A stretch of 64,000 bases of DNA from Pontimonas salivibrio (lineage in GTDB: Bacteria; Actinomycetota; Actinomycetes; Actinomycetales; Microbacteriaceae): assembly GCF_002950575.1 (NCBI RefSeq), contig NZ_CP026923.1:1364001-1428000 (forward strand), in the 5' to 3' direction. This document shows positions 9,335-18,845 of the stretch, in pieces. A program made the translations under genes and the position numbers. Within the stretch, counting starts at the first letter, position 1. Each line of letters opens with the position of its first letter. A model generated the notes under the pieces. It searched no databases, was not told the DNA's origin, and saw only the letters and a program-made list of their open reading frames with translations.

Positions 9335-10333
9335 ATGAAAAAACCCCTCAACCAGGTGCTCTTTGGTTGGCTTCGAAAAGACCTCCTCATGATGTTCTCG
9401 GGCGACCCCGAAGGGGGCGCCCCCTGGGTGGCCCAAATGGGCGACGGCCACGATGCCGGCTACTTTGGCCCCGACTCTGCCGTCTGGCACGTCAACGGCG
9501 CAGCCCCCACCCTCGTGGCCGGAATTCGGGCACTCATGATGCAAACCCTGCACCCCGGCGCAATGGCCGGGGTGGCCGACCATTCCCGCTACCACAGCGA
9601 CCCCCTGGGACGCCTCGCCGGCACTGTCCGGTGGGTGGTGGTCACCACCTTTGGCAGTACCGACACTGTGGCCACAGAAGTTGCTCGGGTAGAAAAAATG
9701 CACCGCCGTGTGACCGGCGAATACCAACCCAACAGCGACACCGGGTCTGCTGCCTCACCAACCCCCTACGCGGCCAGTGACAAGTCACTGATCGCCTGGG
9801 TGCACCTGGTATTTACTGACGCCTTTTTGGGAAGCCACGTAAGCCTCGGGCGAGATATCCCCGACAAAGACGGTGAATCAGGCCCCGACCGCTACGTTCG
9901 CGAATGGGCCACCGCGGGAATCCTGATGGGCTACAACACTCCCCCCACCACACAGCAGGGCCTTAAGGAGGCCATCGAAGCATTCCTGCCGGAGCTTCGC
10001 TCCGATGAGCGGGTCGCAGACGCGCTGAAATTCATCCTGGACCCACCACTTCCTCCAAGCATTCGACCCGGCTACCGGCTCCTTTCTGCCGCAGCAGTCG
10101 CGAGCCTGGAGCCCCAATATCGGACACTGCTTGGCCTGAAGCGCCCCTGGTGGCCAGCGCTCACGATTGGAAGAGTCGCTGTGGCATTCATCGGCTGGGT
10201 CTTAGGTGCCGAGTCGCCCAGTATGACCAAAGCCCGCGAGCGCATCAATGCTCTACCCGAAGACAAGCGCCACCCGGTGACCATTGCCCCTCGGGGTGGC
10301 AGCGCGCACGGCTCAACAAGCGCACAGCCCTGA
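9335..10333 (+). CDS. Oxygenase MpaB family protein (DUF2236)
   Basis: A 332-residue protein of the DUF2236/MpaB family, heme-linked oxygenases known from fungal mycophenolic acid synthesis and bacterial rubber oxygenase Lcp. Typical pieces are the N-terminal MMFSGDPEGGAPWVAQMGDGHD region, a central LMMQTLHPGAMAGVADHSRY with the conserved histidines, VTTFGSTDTV and the later AWVHLVFTDAFL. The substrate is unknown. ATG 9335 is chosen because the longer frame runs back through the divergent gene and the family starts near here. It shares an 82-nt intergenic region with the CoA-disulfide reductase gene and its operator. Confidence 0.85.
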   Translation: MKKPLNQVLFGWLRKDLLMMFSGDPEGGAPWVAQMGDGHDAGYFGPDSAVWHVNGAAPTLVAGIRALMMQTLHPGAMAGVADHSRYHSDPLGRLAGTVRWVVVTTFGSTDTVATEVARVEKMHRRVTGEYQPNSDTGSAASPTPYAASDKSLIAWVHLVFTDAFLGSHVSLGRDIPDKDGESGPDRYVREWATAGILMGYNTPPTTQQGLKEAIEAFLPELRSDERVADALKFILDPPLPPSIRPGYRLLSAAAVASLEPQYRTLLGLKRPWWPALTIGRVAVAFIGWVLGAESPSMTKARERINALPEDKRHPVTIAPRGGSAHGSTSAQP

Positions 10334-10385
10334 ACCTCTCGAGCCAAAGAGGCCCTAAAGGTCTTGTTCCCTAGGCACTATTTAC

Positions 10386-11402
10386 CTACTGCATCCCCAG
10401 GATGTCGACGACGAAGAAGATTGTGTCTTCTGGTCCAATACGCCCATCACCGGTTCCCCCTTGCGGGCCATAGCCCAGGGCGGGGGGAATGGTGATGAGG
10501 ACCCTGGAGCCCACATCTTGGCCGACCAAACCGTCTCTAAAACCGGGGATGACACCGTTGGTGGGGAAAGTGGCGGGTTCACCGCGTTCAAAACTGGAAT
10601 CGAAGGTCTCCCCCGTGTTCCAGTTCACCCCGTGGTAGTGGACGACCACGGTGGCTCCGTCGTACACCATGGGGCCTTCACCCTCAATCACTGATGCCAC
10701 TGCATAGGAGCCCGGGATGTCCCCTTCGGGGAATTCCACGACCGGCACTCCATCAACGAGCTCCACCGCGGGGAACCCTTCAGGGGCGGGCTGTTGTGTA
10801 CCGACCAGTTCTTCAAGGGGCGGCGGGGGTGGTGGCTGAATGTCCAAAATGTCGGCAATGAAAATAATGGACACTCCCGCACCTAAACCAAACTCTGGTG
10901 CGCCCTCAGTTCCAAAGGCTTCTTCGGCGGGAATAACTCCCGCCACGCGCGAGCCGACCGTGGAACACATCAGGGTGTGAACCAAACCGACCAAGTAGGG
11001 GGTGTCTGGTTCGATTGGGATCATGTCCGGAGCTTCATCTTCGTAGCCAATGTGGCCGATTTTTTCGCCGGTTTCACCGTTGAAGTAGGCATAAGACAGG
11101 GTCACCCGGTCTTGGGCTTCCACCTGCTCACCTTCACCCTCCACCACCACCATGCGCTCAGTGGCGGCGGGGGTGAGTGCTGAACTAAAAGTGATCTCTG
11201 GGGGCGCATCCAGGTCGGTACTGACCTCCAGTGATTCCACATCGGGACCGGAGGGCTGACATTCACCAGGAGCCATCGGTTCGCTGCCGCCCGAGGCTTC
11301 AGCGTCTTCGCCAAGGGCAGCCGGGTCAGCTTCGCCGGCAGCGCAGCCGGCAAGAATAAGGGTCAGTGCTACCGAGGCAGCAGTAGGGGCAAGCCTGGGC
11401 AC
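10386..11402 (-). CDS. Lipoprotein with two FKBP-type peptidyl-prolyl isomerase domains
   Basis: A secreted folding factor anchored as a lipoprotein. The signal peptide ends in the lipobox LAGC, an acidic linker follows, and two FKBP modules are present: one in the middle (EAQDRVTLSYAYFN ... EFGLGAGVSIIFIADIL) that looks degenerate, and a canonical C-terminal one (GATVVVHYHGVNWNTGETFDSSF, VIPGFRDGLVG, RVLITIPPALGYG, TIFFVVDIL). A PPP-rich stretch joins them. GTG 11402 is favoured by GGAAGG nine bases upstream; GTG 11438 would add 12 residues. It lies 68 nt after an OsmC gene on the same strand and is convergent with the DUF2236 gene. Confidence 0.88.
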   Translation of the reverse strand: MPRLAPTAASVALTLILAGCAAGEADPAALGEDAEASGGSEPMAPGECQPSGPDVESLEVSTDLDAPPEITFSSALTPAATERMVVVEGEGEQVEAQDRVTLSYAYFNGETGEKIGHIGYEDEAPDMIPIEPDTPYLVGLVHTLMCSTVGSRVAGVIPAEEAFGTEGAPEFGLGAGVSIIFIADILDIQPPPPPPLEELVGTQQPAPEGFPAVELVDGVPVVEFPEGDIPGSYAVASVIEGEGPMVYDGATVVVHYHGVNWNTGETFDSSFERGEPATFPTNGVIPGFRDGLVGQDVGSRVLITIPPALGYGPQGGTGDGRIGPEDTIFFVVDILGMQ

Positions 11403-11470
11403 GAGCGACAACCTTCCAGATGGGAAAACCAAACGCACGCTATCTTCGCAGGCGAAACCTGGATATGCGG

Positions 11471-12004
11471 TCAGGACAGCGAAATTGTCTGGGCAATCAC
11501 AGCCACCTCAAAGTTCACACTGCGGGCAATAAAACACGCCTCGTGTGCTTCGTGGTGGAGGGCTTGGGCCTGATCTCTCTGCCCGCCCGGGACACTCACG
11601 AAGGGCCGAAGCTCGACACGGGTCATCTGCCCCTTACCGTCACTGCCCCACTCCAATGTCCCGGTGGCCTCCATCTCAAAAGCCCGGATGTCTATTCCTG
11701 CCCCACTGGCGAGGTACACAAAGCTCAAAAAATGGCATTGGGCGAGTGCGGCAATGAGTAACTCTTCGGGGTTCCACCTCGACGTTTCACCGTGGAACAC
11801 TTTGGCCGAAGAACCCACAATGTCGGGTTTACCCTCCGCCACAATCAGATGCCTCCTAGCGAGCGCGCCCGGCCTAGCCGGGCGGGACTCGCCCAGCTCG
11901 GTGTAATCCCCTTGGGGCGACTCCCCCTTCAGTGAGTCAGAGTCCACAGAGGTGTCGATCTCACCTAACGCGTGGAGGCGCAGGTGAAAGTGGTGCTCTG
12001 GCAT
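11471..12004 (-). CDS. OsmC family protein, second type
   Basis: A 177-residue OsmC-fold protein distinct from the one at 1465. The conserved glutamate and first cysteine appear in NPEELLIAALAQCHFLSFVYLA and the second cysteine in HEACFIARSVNFEV. The N-terminal 30 residues resemble OsmC-like proteins that carry a short beta-extension. It should reduce organic hydroperoxides or a related thiol-reactive substrate. The FKBP lipoprotein gene follows on the same strand. Confidence 0.85.
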   Translation of the reverse strand: MPEHHFHLRLHALGEIDTSVDSDSLKGESPQGDYTELGESRPARPGALARRHLIVAEGKPDIVGSSAKVFHGETSRWNPEELLIAALAQCHFLSFVYLASGAGIDIRAFEMEATGTLEWGSDGKGQMTRVELRPFVSVPGGQRDQAQALHHEAHEACFIARSVNFEVAVIAQTISLS

Positions 12005-12343
12005 TTACACCCCGTTCTGTGTGGGCATTCTTCAGCGGTCTGTTGGGTTGACTGAGGCCAGAAACGCTCGCCGCTCAACACTTAACGCTCACGCCTCTTC
12101 CCGCTCACACTCTAGGGTTGCCGGGCCACACACGCACGACACCTAGACCCAGAAGCACACGGGCAGAAGTGTTGGTCCCTGGTGGCATTGGGCAATGGGG
12201 ACACCCCCTTGAGCGTGGGGCAAAGGCGCACTGAGGCGAGCTATTTGCCCTCACCGGAGTTCGAAAAGGGGCCCTCTGGCAGGGGTGCAACCGCGGCGTG
12301 TGACACAGCGCAAAGCTACTTCGTGGGCGTCAGTGTGGAGGTC
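12005..12343. other. Intergenic region between the OsmC gene and gabT
   Basis: About 350 nt between divergent genes. I see no convincing protein or RNA gene. It holds a 12-nt palindrome CATTGGGCAATG (12186-12197) directly followed by GGGGACACCCC (12197-12207), which could be a regulator site or a small hairpin, and a GC-rich stretch before the gabT promoter. Confidence 0.4.
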
Positions 12344-12350
12344 TACACTG
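12331..12350 (+). promoter_or_regulatory. gabT: Candidate gabT promoter with overlapping inverted repeat
   Basis: TACACT (12344-12349) ends 8 nt before the gabT ATG, a leaderless layout. The inverted repeat CAGTGT-N8-ACACTG (12331-12350) covers this -10 box and would be well placed as a repressor site. No clear -35. Confidence 0.45.
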
Positions 12351-12357
12351 GGGCACT

Positions 12358-13728
12358 ATGACCGACATTCTCCACTCCCCCGCTACCACTTCCGAGTCGA
12401 CCAACCGGAAAATTGTGACCCCCATTCCGGGGCCGAAAAGTGTGGAACTGCATGATCGCCGTGTGAAGGTGGTCTCTGAGGGTGTATCTGAGCTGTTCCC
12501 GATTTATGTCGACCACGCGCACGATGCGCTCATGGTCGATGTCGACGGTAACCAGTTCATCGACTTCACCGGGGGAATTGGCGTGACCACTGTGGGTCAC
12601 ACCAATGACGCCGTGGTGGAAGCCGTGCGCGACCAAGTGGGAAAAGTCACCCACACGCTGTTTGGTTTGGTCGGATACGAGTCGTATATCCGCGCGGCGG
12701 AGTTGTTAGCCGAACACACTCCAGGAGATTTCCCCAAGAAATCGGTCTTTGTGAACTCGGGTGCGGAAGCACTTGAAAATGCGGTGAAAATTGCGCGTAA
12801 GTTCACCGGTCGCACCGAGGTTGCGGTGTTGCACCACGGTTATCACGGTCGCACGAACCTCACCGCGGCAATGAATTACAACATGCACCCCTACGGGACA
12901 GGTTTTGGGCCACTCGCAGGGTCAGTCCACCACGCGCCCAACTCCAACCCGTTTAGTGATGGCCTCACTGGTGAGCAGGCTGCCAAAGCAACGATCACCC
13001 ACCTGGAAAAGCGCGTAGGGGCAAGCCAGATTGCGTGCCTCGTGGTGGAGCCCATTCAGGGTGAGGGTGGTTTCATCATCCCCGCCGATGGTTACTTAAA
13101 CGCCCTTGTGGACTGGTGTGAAGAAAACGGCATCGTCTACGTCTCCGACGAAGTTCAAAGCGGTATGGCCCGCACCGGCAAATATTTCGCGAGTGAACAC
13201 TTCGGCATCGTGCCCCACCTCACAACCTCAGCGAAGGGAATCGGTGGTGGACTACCCATCGCTGCAGTGACAGGTCGTGCCGACATTATGGATGCCTCCC
13301 ACTCGGGTGGCTTAGGGGGAACATTCGGAGGAAACCCGGTCGCTGCTGCCGCCCTGGTTGCCGTCTTTGAACAGGTGGAATCCAGAGGTCTCCTCGCTGA
13401 AGCCCAGCGGGTGGAATCAATCATGCGCCCACGCCTGGACGCCATCAAGCAACGCTTCGACTCTGTCGCCGATGCCCGCGGTAAGGGAGCGATGATGGCA
13501 ATCGAACTTCAGGACCCTGCCACCGGTGAACCAGCACCCGCCATCGTGAAAGCCGTCCAGCAGTTCGCCCTGCACCAAGGGGTGCTGTTTCTCACGGCCG
13601 GAACATTCGGCAACGTCCTTCGATTCCTGCCCAGTGTGGTCATCACTGACGAGCAGCTTCATGAAGGTCTCGACGTTCTCGAAGCATCACTCGAAGCGGC
13701 AATTGCCGCCACCGCAGCGCAGGCATAA
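12358..13728 (+). CDS. gabT: 4-aminobutyrate aminotransferase
   Basis: A 456-residue class III PLP aminotransferase that converts GABA and 2-oxoglutarate to succinate semialdehyde and glutamate. The PLP-phosphate segment NSGAEALENA, the aspartate motif VSDEVQSGMARTG and the Schiff-base Lys293 in TTSAKGIGGGLP are in place. Length is that of actinobacterial GabT. It opens a three-gene run with an asparaginase (3 nt gap) and alanine dehydrogenase. No succinate-semialdehyde dehydrogenase is next to it. Other omega-aminotransferase substrates cannot be excluded. Confidence 0.9.
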   Translation: MTDILHSPATTSESTNRKIVTPIPGPKSVELHDRRVKVVSEGVSELFPIYVDHAHDALMVDVDGNQFIDFTGGIGVTTVGHTNDAVVEAVRDQVGKVTHTLFGLVGYESYIRAAELLAEHTPGDFPKKSVFVNSGAEALENAVKIARKFTGRTEVAVLHHGYHGRTNLTAAMNYNMHPYGTGFGPLAGSVHHAPNSNPFSDGLTGEQAAKATITHLEKRVGASQIACLVVEPIQGEGGFIIPADGYLNALVDWCEENGIVYVSDEVQSGMARTGKYFASEHFGIVPHLTTSAKGIGGGLPIAAVTGRADIMDASHSGGLGGTFGGNPVAAAALVAVFEQVESRGLLAEAQRVESIMRPRLDAIKQRFDSVADARGKGAMMAIELQDPATGEPAPAIVKAVQQFALHQGVLFLTAGTFGNVLRFLPSVVITDEQLHEGLDVLEASLEAAIAATAAQA

Positions 13729-13731
13729 GCG

Positions 13732-14745
13732 ATGTTGACCTGGTTGGCACCCACCGATGGTGCGGTGTTGGCCACGGTGGAGCGAGACGGACATTCGGAG
13801 TCTTTTCACCACGGCATCCTTAGCGTGGTCGACGCTGACGGGAAAGTGCTCTTTGAGGCGGGTCACGCTGATCGTGTGGTCTATCCACGATCCACGATTA
13901 AGCCCCTGCAAACCCTGGCGGTGCTGCGCACCGGTGTGGAGCTCACTGACCTGGAAATCGCCTTAGCTACTGCCAGTCACAGTGGCTCGCTCGCGCACCG
14001 TCACGCGATTTCTGCGTTTTTACAGCGCCACGTCTTAAGCGAAGGCCTATTGCAGTGCCCTCCCGATTGGCCACTGTCGGTCTCCGAAAAAGCTGCCCTG
14101 ATCGCCGAAGGCAGTCAAAAAAGCTCCCTCGCGATGAACTGCTCAGGAAAACACACCGGTTTTCTCGCCGCCTGCCAACACCGCGGCGACCCGTTGGAAA
14201 ATTATCTCGATGTGAACCACCCACTACAGCGAGACATCAGAGCAACCATCGAAGAGTTCACCGGTGAAACCGTTAGCCACACCAGTGTCGACGGCTGCGG
14301 GGCACCCCTACACGCGGTGACACTGCGTGGTCTCACCCAGGGAATTTCCCGCCTTCTCTCGAGCGATGACCCTCACGCGAAGCGCATCGTGAGCGCCATC
14401 GGCGCTCACCCGTGGGCACTCTCAGGGGAGAACACCCCCAACACCAGGGTCATTGAGACCCTCGGGGGAATTGCCAAGATCGGCGCCGAAGGGCTCGTCG
14501 TGGTCGGTCTCCCCGGAGGAATCACCGCCGGAGTGAAAATCTTGGACGGGTCAATGCGAGCAACCACACCGGTAGTACTCGAAGCACTCGCAAAAGTAGG
14601 TGCCGTGAGTGTCGAAGTAGTGGAGAATCTACGAGGCTGGCTCGAAGAGCCTGTTCGAGGCGGTTCCACAGTAATCGGCGGTCTTCGCGTGACGTTGGGC
14701 AATGGGGCCCCGGACGAGGACCACAAAGAAAGGCGCAGGTCATGA
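13732..14745 (+). CDS. Asparaginase of the L-asparaginase II (AnsA/rhizobial) family
   Basis: A 337-residue protein of the asparaginase family found in rhizobia and actinobacteria, unrelated to E. coli AnsB. Family segments seen are RSTIKPLQTL near residue 52, ATASHSGS, NCSGKHTGFLAAC with its conserved serine, lysine and histidine, and VDGCGAP. It should hydrolyse asparagine to aspartate and ammonia. It sits 3 nt after gabT and overlaps ald by 4 nt (ATGA), so the three are co-translated. Confidence 0.88.
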   Translation: MLTWLAPTDGAVLATVERDGHSESFHHGILSVVDADGKVLFEAGHADRVVYPRSTIKPLQTLAVLRTGVELTDLEIALATASHSGSLAHRHAISAFLQRHVLSEGLLQCPPDWPLSVSEKAALIAEGSQKSSLAMNCSGKHTGFLAACQHRGDPLENYLDVNHPLQRDIRATIEEFTGETVSHTSVDGCGAPLHAVTLRGLTQGISRLLSSDDPHAKRIVSAIGAHPWALSGENTPNTRVIETLGGIAKIGAEGLVVVGLPGGITAGVKILDGSMRATTPVVLEALAKVGAVSVEVVENLRGWLEEPVRGGSTVIGGLRVTLGNGAPDEDHKERRRS

Positions 14746-15854
14746 AAATCTCAATCCCTCGGGAAATCAAAAACAACGAATTCCGGGTTGCGATTACCCC
14801 TGCCGGCGTGCGCGACCTCGTCACTGCGGGACACCACGTCACCATCGAAACCGGAGCGGGGTTGGGTAGCGGTATCACCGACGCCGACTACCAGCAAGAG
14901 GGTGCTCACATCGTGGCTTCCGCCGAAGAATGTTGGGGACACGCCGACATGGTGGTCAAAGTCAAAGAACCCATCGCTGAGGAATACCGCCACTTCCGAG
15001 AAGGTCTCACCCTCTTTGCCTACCTTCACCTCGCGGCCGAACCAGAGCTCACCCAGGCCTTAATGGATGCCGGGGTGACAGCGATCGCCTACGAAACCGT
15101 TCAACTGCCCGGAGGTGGCCTTCCGCTGCTTGCCCCGATGAGTGAAGTGGCCGGACGCCTCGCCGCCATTGTCGGTGCTCACACGCTGCTTCGCCCCCAA
15201 GGGGGCAGTGGTCAGCTTGTTCCCGGTGTTCCAGGAACCCACCCCGCCCACGTCGTGATTTTGGGCGGCGGTGTCGCCGGCACCAACGCGATGGCCGTCG
15301 CTGTCGGACTCGGTGCGCGGGTCACGGTGTTGGACACCAACATTGCGCGGCTTCGAGAAATCGATGCGCTGTATGCCGGCCGGGTCACCACCCTGGCCTC
15401 CAACTCGCTCGAAATTGAGCGTGCAGTAACCGATGCGGACCTCGTCATTGGGTCTGTCCTCATTCCAGGTGCAAAAGCGCCCAAGTTGGTCTCCCTCGAC
15501 CTGGTGTCGAAAATGAAACCCGGCAGTGTGTTGGTAGATATCGCTGTTGACCAGGGCGGATGCTTCGAAGGATCCAAGCCCACCACCCACGACGACCCCA
15601 CCTTCGCCGTGCACAACTCGGTCTACTACTGCGTGGCCAACATGCCAGGGGCAGCCCCCGCCACCTCAACATCTGCCCTCACCAACGCCACCATGCCCTA
15701 CGTCCGGTCACTGGCCAATAAGGGGTGGAAGGATGCCCTAAAAACCGACGCGTCGCTGGCCGCAGGACTTTCCACCCACGCTGGTGCGCTCACCAACCAG
15801 TTCGTGGGAACTGCTCTGGGTATTACTGCGGAAGACGCCGCCCTCCACTTCTAG
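14742..15854 (+). CDS. ald: Alanine dehydrogenase
   Basis: A 370-residue NAD-dependent enzyme that interconverts alanine with pyruvate and ammonia. It starts MKISIPREIKNNEFRVAITP, has the catalytic histidine in FAYLHLAAE and the NAD motif VILGGGVAGTNAMAV at about residues 170-184. Length is standard (371). It overlaps the asparaginase stop by 4 nt. With GabT and asparaginase it would drain nitrogen from GABA, asparagine and alanine into central metabolism. Confidence 0.95.
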   Translation: MKISIPREIKNNEFRVAITPAGVRDLVTAGHHVTIETGAGLGSGITDADYQQEGAHIVASAEECWGHADMVVKVKEPIAEEYRHFREGLTLFAYLHLAAEPELTQALMDAGVTAIAYETVQLPGGGLPLLAPMSEVAGRLAAIVGAHTLLRPQGGSGQLVPGVPGTHPAHVVILGGGVAGTNAMAVAVGLGARVTVLDTNIARLREIDALYAGRVTTLASNSLEIERAVTDADLVIGSVLIPGAKAPKLVSLDLVSKMKPGSVLVDIAVDQGGCFEGSKPTTHDDPTFAVHNSVYYCVANMPGAAPATSTSALTNATMPYVRSLANKGWKDALKTDASLAAGLSTHAGALTNQFVGTALGITAEDAALHF

Positions 15855-15877
15855 AGACCCTCACTGCTCGTGCCTTT

Positions 15878-15897
15878 CCACCCTTTCGCTCGGGTGG
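15878..15897. terminator. Hairpin between convergent ald and the FtsK-like gene
   Basis: CCACCC and GGGTGG pair around an 8-nt loop (TTTCGCTC) 23 nt after ald and 22 nt before the end of the convergent gene, followed by a G-rich run. A bidirectional terminator is likely, though no U-tract is present. Confidence 0.45.
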
Positions 15898-15918
15898 GCG
15901 GGCGGGAGGAATACTCGC

Positions 15919-18807
15919 TTAAGCGCAGTCAATAAGCCGCACTCCTTGCGCGCGCACCCACCACGCCTGAGAGTCCGGAGGCGACACTAAGGGTGCGCGT
16001 TCGTGCCCGACAACCTGTCGCATTTGGGCGGGTGACAGACCCCACATAATTACCCCTGGGCCACCCAGCGCCGCGTCGAGGCCACCTGACTCCAGCCCAC
16101 CGCCCGCGAAGACGCGATGTGCGGGGGCCTGAGACCAGCCAGCCTGTTCCACCAGAGTGCTGATCTCACTGCCCGGCTCGGTGTGTTCGGCCACAACCAA
16201 CAGACCACCCCTCTGGTGAGCGAGTACCTGGTCCAGGGCGGGCCTTGGAAAAGAATGCTCGGCGTCGAGACGAGTGCCCACTCCTTCTCTGCCAGAGCGA
16301 GGCCTCGCCCAATGAATCGGATGCTCCCGCCACAGCCCCCGACCCGGAGGAGCGTGTGGTGAGAAATAGCGTCGATTGATACCCCACTGGTCCAAAAGCT
16401 CCGCTTGGCTTACCCGGAGCGTGATCAACTCGGCGCCGGCTCGAACCAGGCTGCGCATGATGGCGCAGCCTGGTCTACTTGAGACGACCAGTCGCCCGGG
16501 ATGTGACAGGTCAGCGAGCGCCTCACCCGCTCTGATGAGTCCTGTGGCTAACTGGGCTTGCACCTGTTCAGAACAGTCATTCCACACTCGATCTAGTCGC
16601 GGGGCAAACACTTGTGGCGCGGTGCCCAGACGGGTCACACCAGTCCACGCCAGCGGACCTGTCGCCTTCTGGCCACCAGATGACACAGTGCCGTGTCCGT
16701 CGTCGAAAACACCGGTGAGAAGACTGAGCGCGTCGAGTAATGCCGCCGGTTCATTCGGTAGAGAGGAAGCGGGTCCACTGGCTGAAGTGCATTCCACAAA
16801 ACGCGCCATCGCTTCCCCCACACCGCTACCGACATCACCGACAATCACGACCAGTCCGGAGGCAACGTCACCTGGCTTCCAGGGCGACAGGCACTGCTTC
16901 TCGGCCTGTTCGATCAGACCCAGTTCACCGTCTACCGGGGCGACAACATCGGGCAAGGATTCACTCCACAGCCTGGCAGCGGGAGGCTGTGTGCCCTCGG
17001 GCGGACCCAGTGGCACCACCTGACTGGTGTAGGGGGAGCCACCGAGGCTCAGACCTAGGGTTGTCCCTGGTGGTGTGGCGTGTAGGCGTCGAATGGTCGC
17101 CTCAGGAACCCCCGGAAGGTATTCGCTTGCCTCCATCGGGTCGGTCACTCCCAAACAGAAACGCAGCCCGGCGTTGACAATGACACCTTTGGGAACCTGG
17201 GAGGTCATCCGCTGGCCAGAAATTACTAGGTGTAAACCCAAGGAGCGGCCACGTGCCGCAATGTCGGAGAGTAGGTCGACGAAGCTGTCGTCGCGCTGCA
17301 CCAGTAGCGCGATTTCGTCGATGGCGATAATGCTTCTCGGGCAGACCACTTCCGGAGGAAGGTCACTAATATCGGCCACGCTGTGGCTGGCGAGAAGTGT
17401 TTCTCGCCTGGCAATTTCCGCCACCACACCGGTGTGGACCCGGCGCAGCGCATCGGGCTCCAAATCGGTGAGCACCCCGGCTAAGTGACCCAGTCCTTGC
17501 AGACCGAGAGCTCCCGAACCCCCTTTGAAATCAATCAACACGCAGCTGAACTGTTCCGGGGTGTATCGGCTTGCGACATCGAGCAGTAGCCGCTGGAGAA
17601 GGATGGTTTTTCCTCTGCCTGTTTGCCCCCACACCAATGCGTGAGGGCCTTCGGTGGCAAGGTTGTGACTGTGATGACCATCGAGGGAAAACCACAGGCT
17701 GCTTCGATCATCAGAAGACCCAGCCTCTGCGTGAACTTCCGGTGACACCCGTCGCCACTGGGCCATTCGCCGTAGCGCCCACAATGCTCCGGGAGCGCCC
17801 AGAAGATCGGGCCTCAGCGCCTGATCCATGCGCCTTCCATCCTGATACACCTGAGCTTGGTCAGGACCACTCACCAGCACCACGGTGTGTACTTGGGGGT
17901 GCACCTCGCTCTGACTGGCTACTCGTTCACAGCGCACGCCACCAGCCCTACTGGCAGGGGAAACTGCTGTGGATGTCGCCATCTCGGACAGTTCGACAAC
18001 GCACGGTGGCTCCCCCGGCAGTGAGCCTTCATTATCAACCGGCCACACCAAGTGGACATCTCGCTCGGGGTCTCGACTGCACCACAGTGCCAGTGCTTGA
18101 ATGACCACTGCGCGGTACACCGCGGTCGCGTGAGGCCCCTCACCCACCACGGCCACACCGCCCGCAAGGTCCACCAGGTGGGGAAGCCCAGAGATCACCT
18201 GCCCAGAATGCCCCCCATGCCCGGAGTGCCCACTGTGATCGAGGCCGCCGTGTTGGGGGCCAACATGTTTGGGGCCCACACGGTCGAGGCCGACCCGAAG
18301 GGGCAAGGAGGTTGAGTGTTGCGTGTGCGCACCCCCGAACGATCCGCTTCCTAGCGAGCCGCCGCTGTGTGGTCGCCAGAGCGGATTCGCCATCCATTCA
18401 ACGACGCTCGGGTGTCGCTCGAGTGCGTCCTGTCGAATACGACGCTCTTCGTGCTCCCTGGTGGCTTGGGTATAAGCCTGGCCGGCTTCTTCAGCCGCCA
18501 CATCTTCGGCCATGGCCAGGCGGTGGCTTCGCTTGGCTTCCCACCACGACCCAAGCGCCATCACGGGTCCCAAAATGCCGATCATGAGTGCGAAGGGTGA
18601 GCGAAAGATGACCAACATCACCAGAGAGATCACCAGAGGGGCCACCAGGCTGAGCCACGGAAATCGTGGTGCAGAGCGGGAAGTTCGTGGCGCCACGGGC
18701 GGAGTTGGCGGGCTGCTGGGTGGGGAAAGTAGGGTCACAGCCTGCAGAAAAGCGTGTGCGGGAGGTGGTGTTTTGCTGTGTGCCCTGTTTGGTGACGACA
18801 GGACCAC
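15919..18807 (-). CDS. FtsK/SpoIIIE (EccC-like) membrane ATPase
   Basis: A protein of about 962 residues with two N-terminal transmembrane helices (roughly 50-85), a His/Gly-rich insertion (GLDHSGHSGHGGHSGQV) near residue 200, a full FtsK/SpoIIIE ATPase with Walker A GQTGRGKT near residue 395 and Walker B IIAIDEIALL near 494, and a second module with a degenerate P-loop (GDVGSGVGEA, no lysine). This is the build of EccC-type motors of type VII secretion. Its partner is the FHA gene upstream; no WXG100 or other ESX genes are in the window. The ORF extends back to 18990 but overlaps the FHA gene; GTG 18807 just after the FHA stop is the likely start. Confidence 0.8.
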   Translation of the reverse strand: MVLSSPNRAHSKTPPPAHAFLQAVTLLSPPSSPPTPPVAPRTSRSAPRFPWLSLVAPLVISLVMLVIFRSPFALMIGILGPVMALGSWWEAKRSHRLAMAEDVAAEEAGQAYTQATREHEERRIRQDALERHPSVVEWMANPLWRPHSGGSLGSGSFGGAHTQHSTSLPLRVGLDRVGPKHVGPQHGGLDHSGHSGHGGHSGQVISGLPHLVDLAGGVAVVGEGPHATAVYRAVVIQALALWCSRDPERDVHLVWPVDNEGSLPGEPPCVVELSEMATSTAVSPASRAGGVRCERVASQSEVHPQVHTVVLVSGPDQAQVYQDGRRMDQALRPDLLGAPGALWALRRMAQWRRVSPEVHAEAGSSDDRSSLWFSLDGHHSHNLATEGPHALVWGQTGRGKTILLQRLLLDVASRYTPEQFSCVLIDFKGGSGALGLQGLGHLAGVLTDLEPDALRRVHTGVVAEIARRETLLASHSVADISDLPPEVVCPRSIIAIDEIALLVQRDDSFVDLLSDIAARGRSLGLHLVISGQRMTSQVPKGVIVNAGLRFCLGVTDPMEASEYLPGVPEATIRRLHATPPGTTLGLSLGGSPYTSQVVPLGPPEGTQPPAARLWSESLPDVVAPVDGELGLIEQAEKQCLSPWKPGDVASGLVVIVGDVGSGVGEAMARFVECTSASGPASSLPNEPAALLDALSLLTGVFDDGHGTVSSGGQKATGPLAWTGVTRLGTAPQVFAPRLDRVWNDCSEQVQAQLATGLIRAGEALADLSHPGRLVVSSRPGCAIMRSLVRAGAELITLRVSQAELLDQWGINRRYFSPHAPPGRGLWREHPIHWARPRSGREGVGTRLDAEHSFPRPALDQVLAHQRGGLLVVAEHTEPGSEISTLVEQAGWSQAPAHRVFAGGGLESGGLDAALGGPGVIMWGLSPAQMRQVVGHERAPLVSPPDSQAWWVRAQGVRLIDCA

Positions 18808-18845
18808 ATGCGATTCACTGTGGACAGCGAAATTATCCGTTCTGG

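Noticed and set aside
15060-15614. 184-residue minus-strand frame inside ald
   Set aside because: Shadow of ald, composition Gly/His-rich, no domain.
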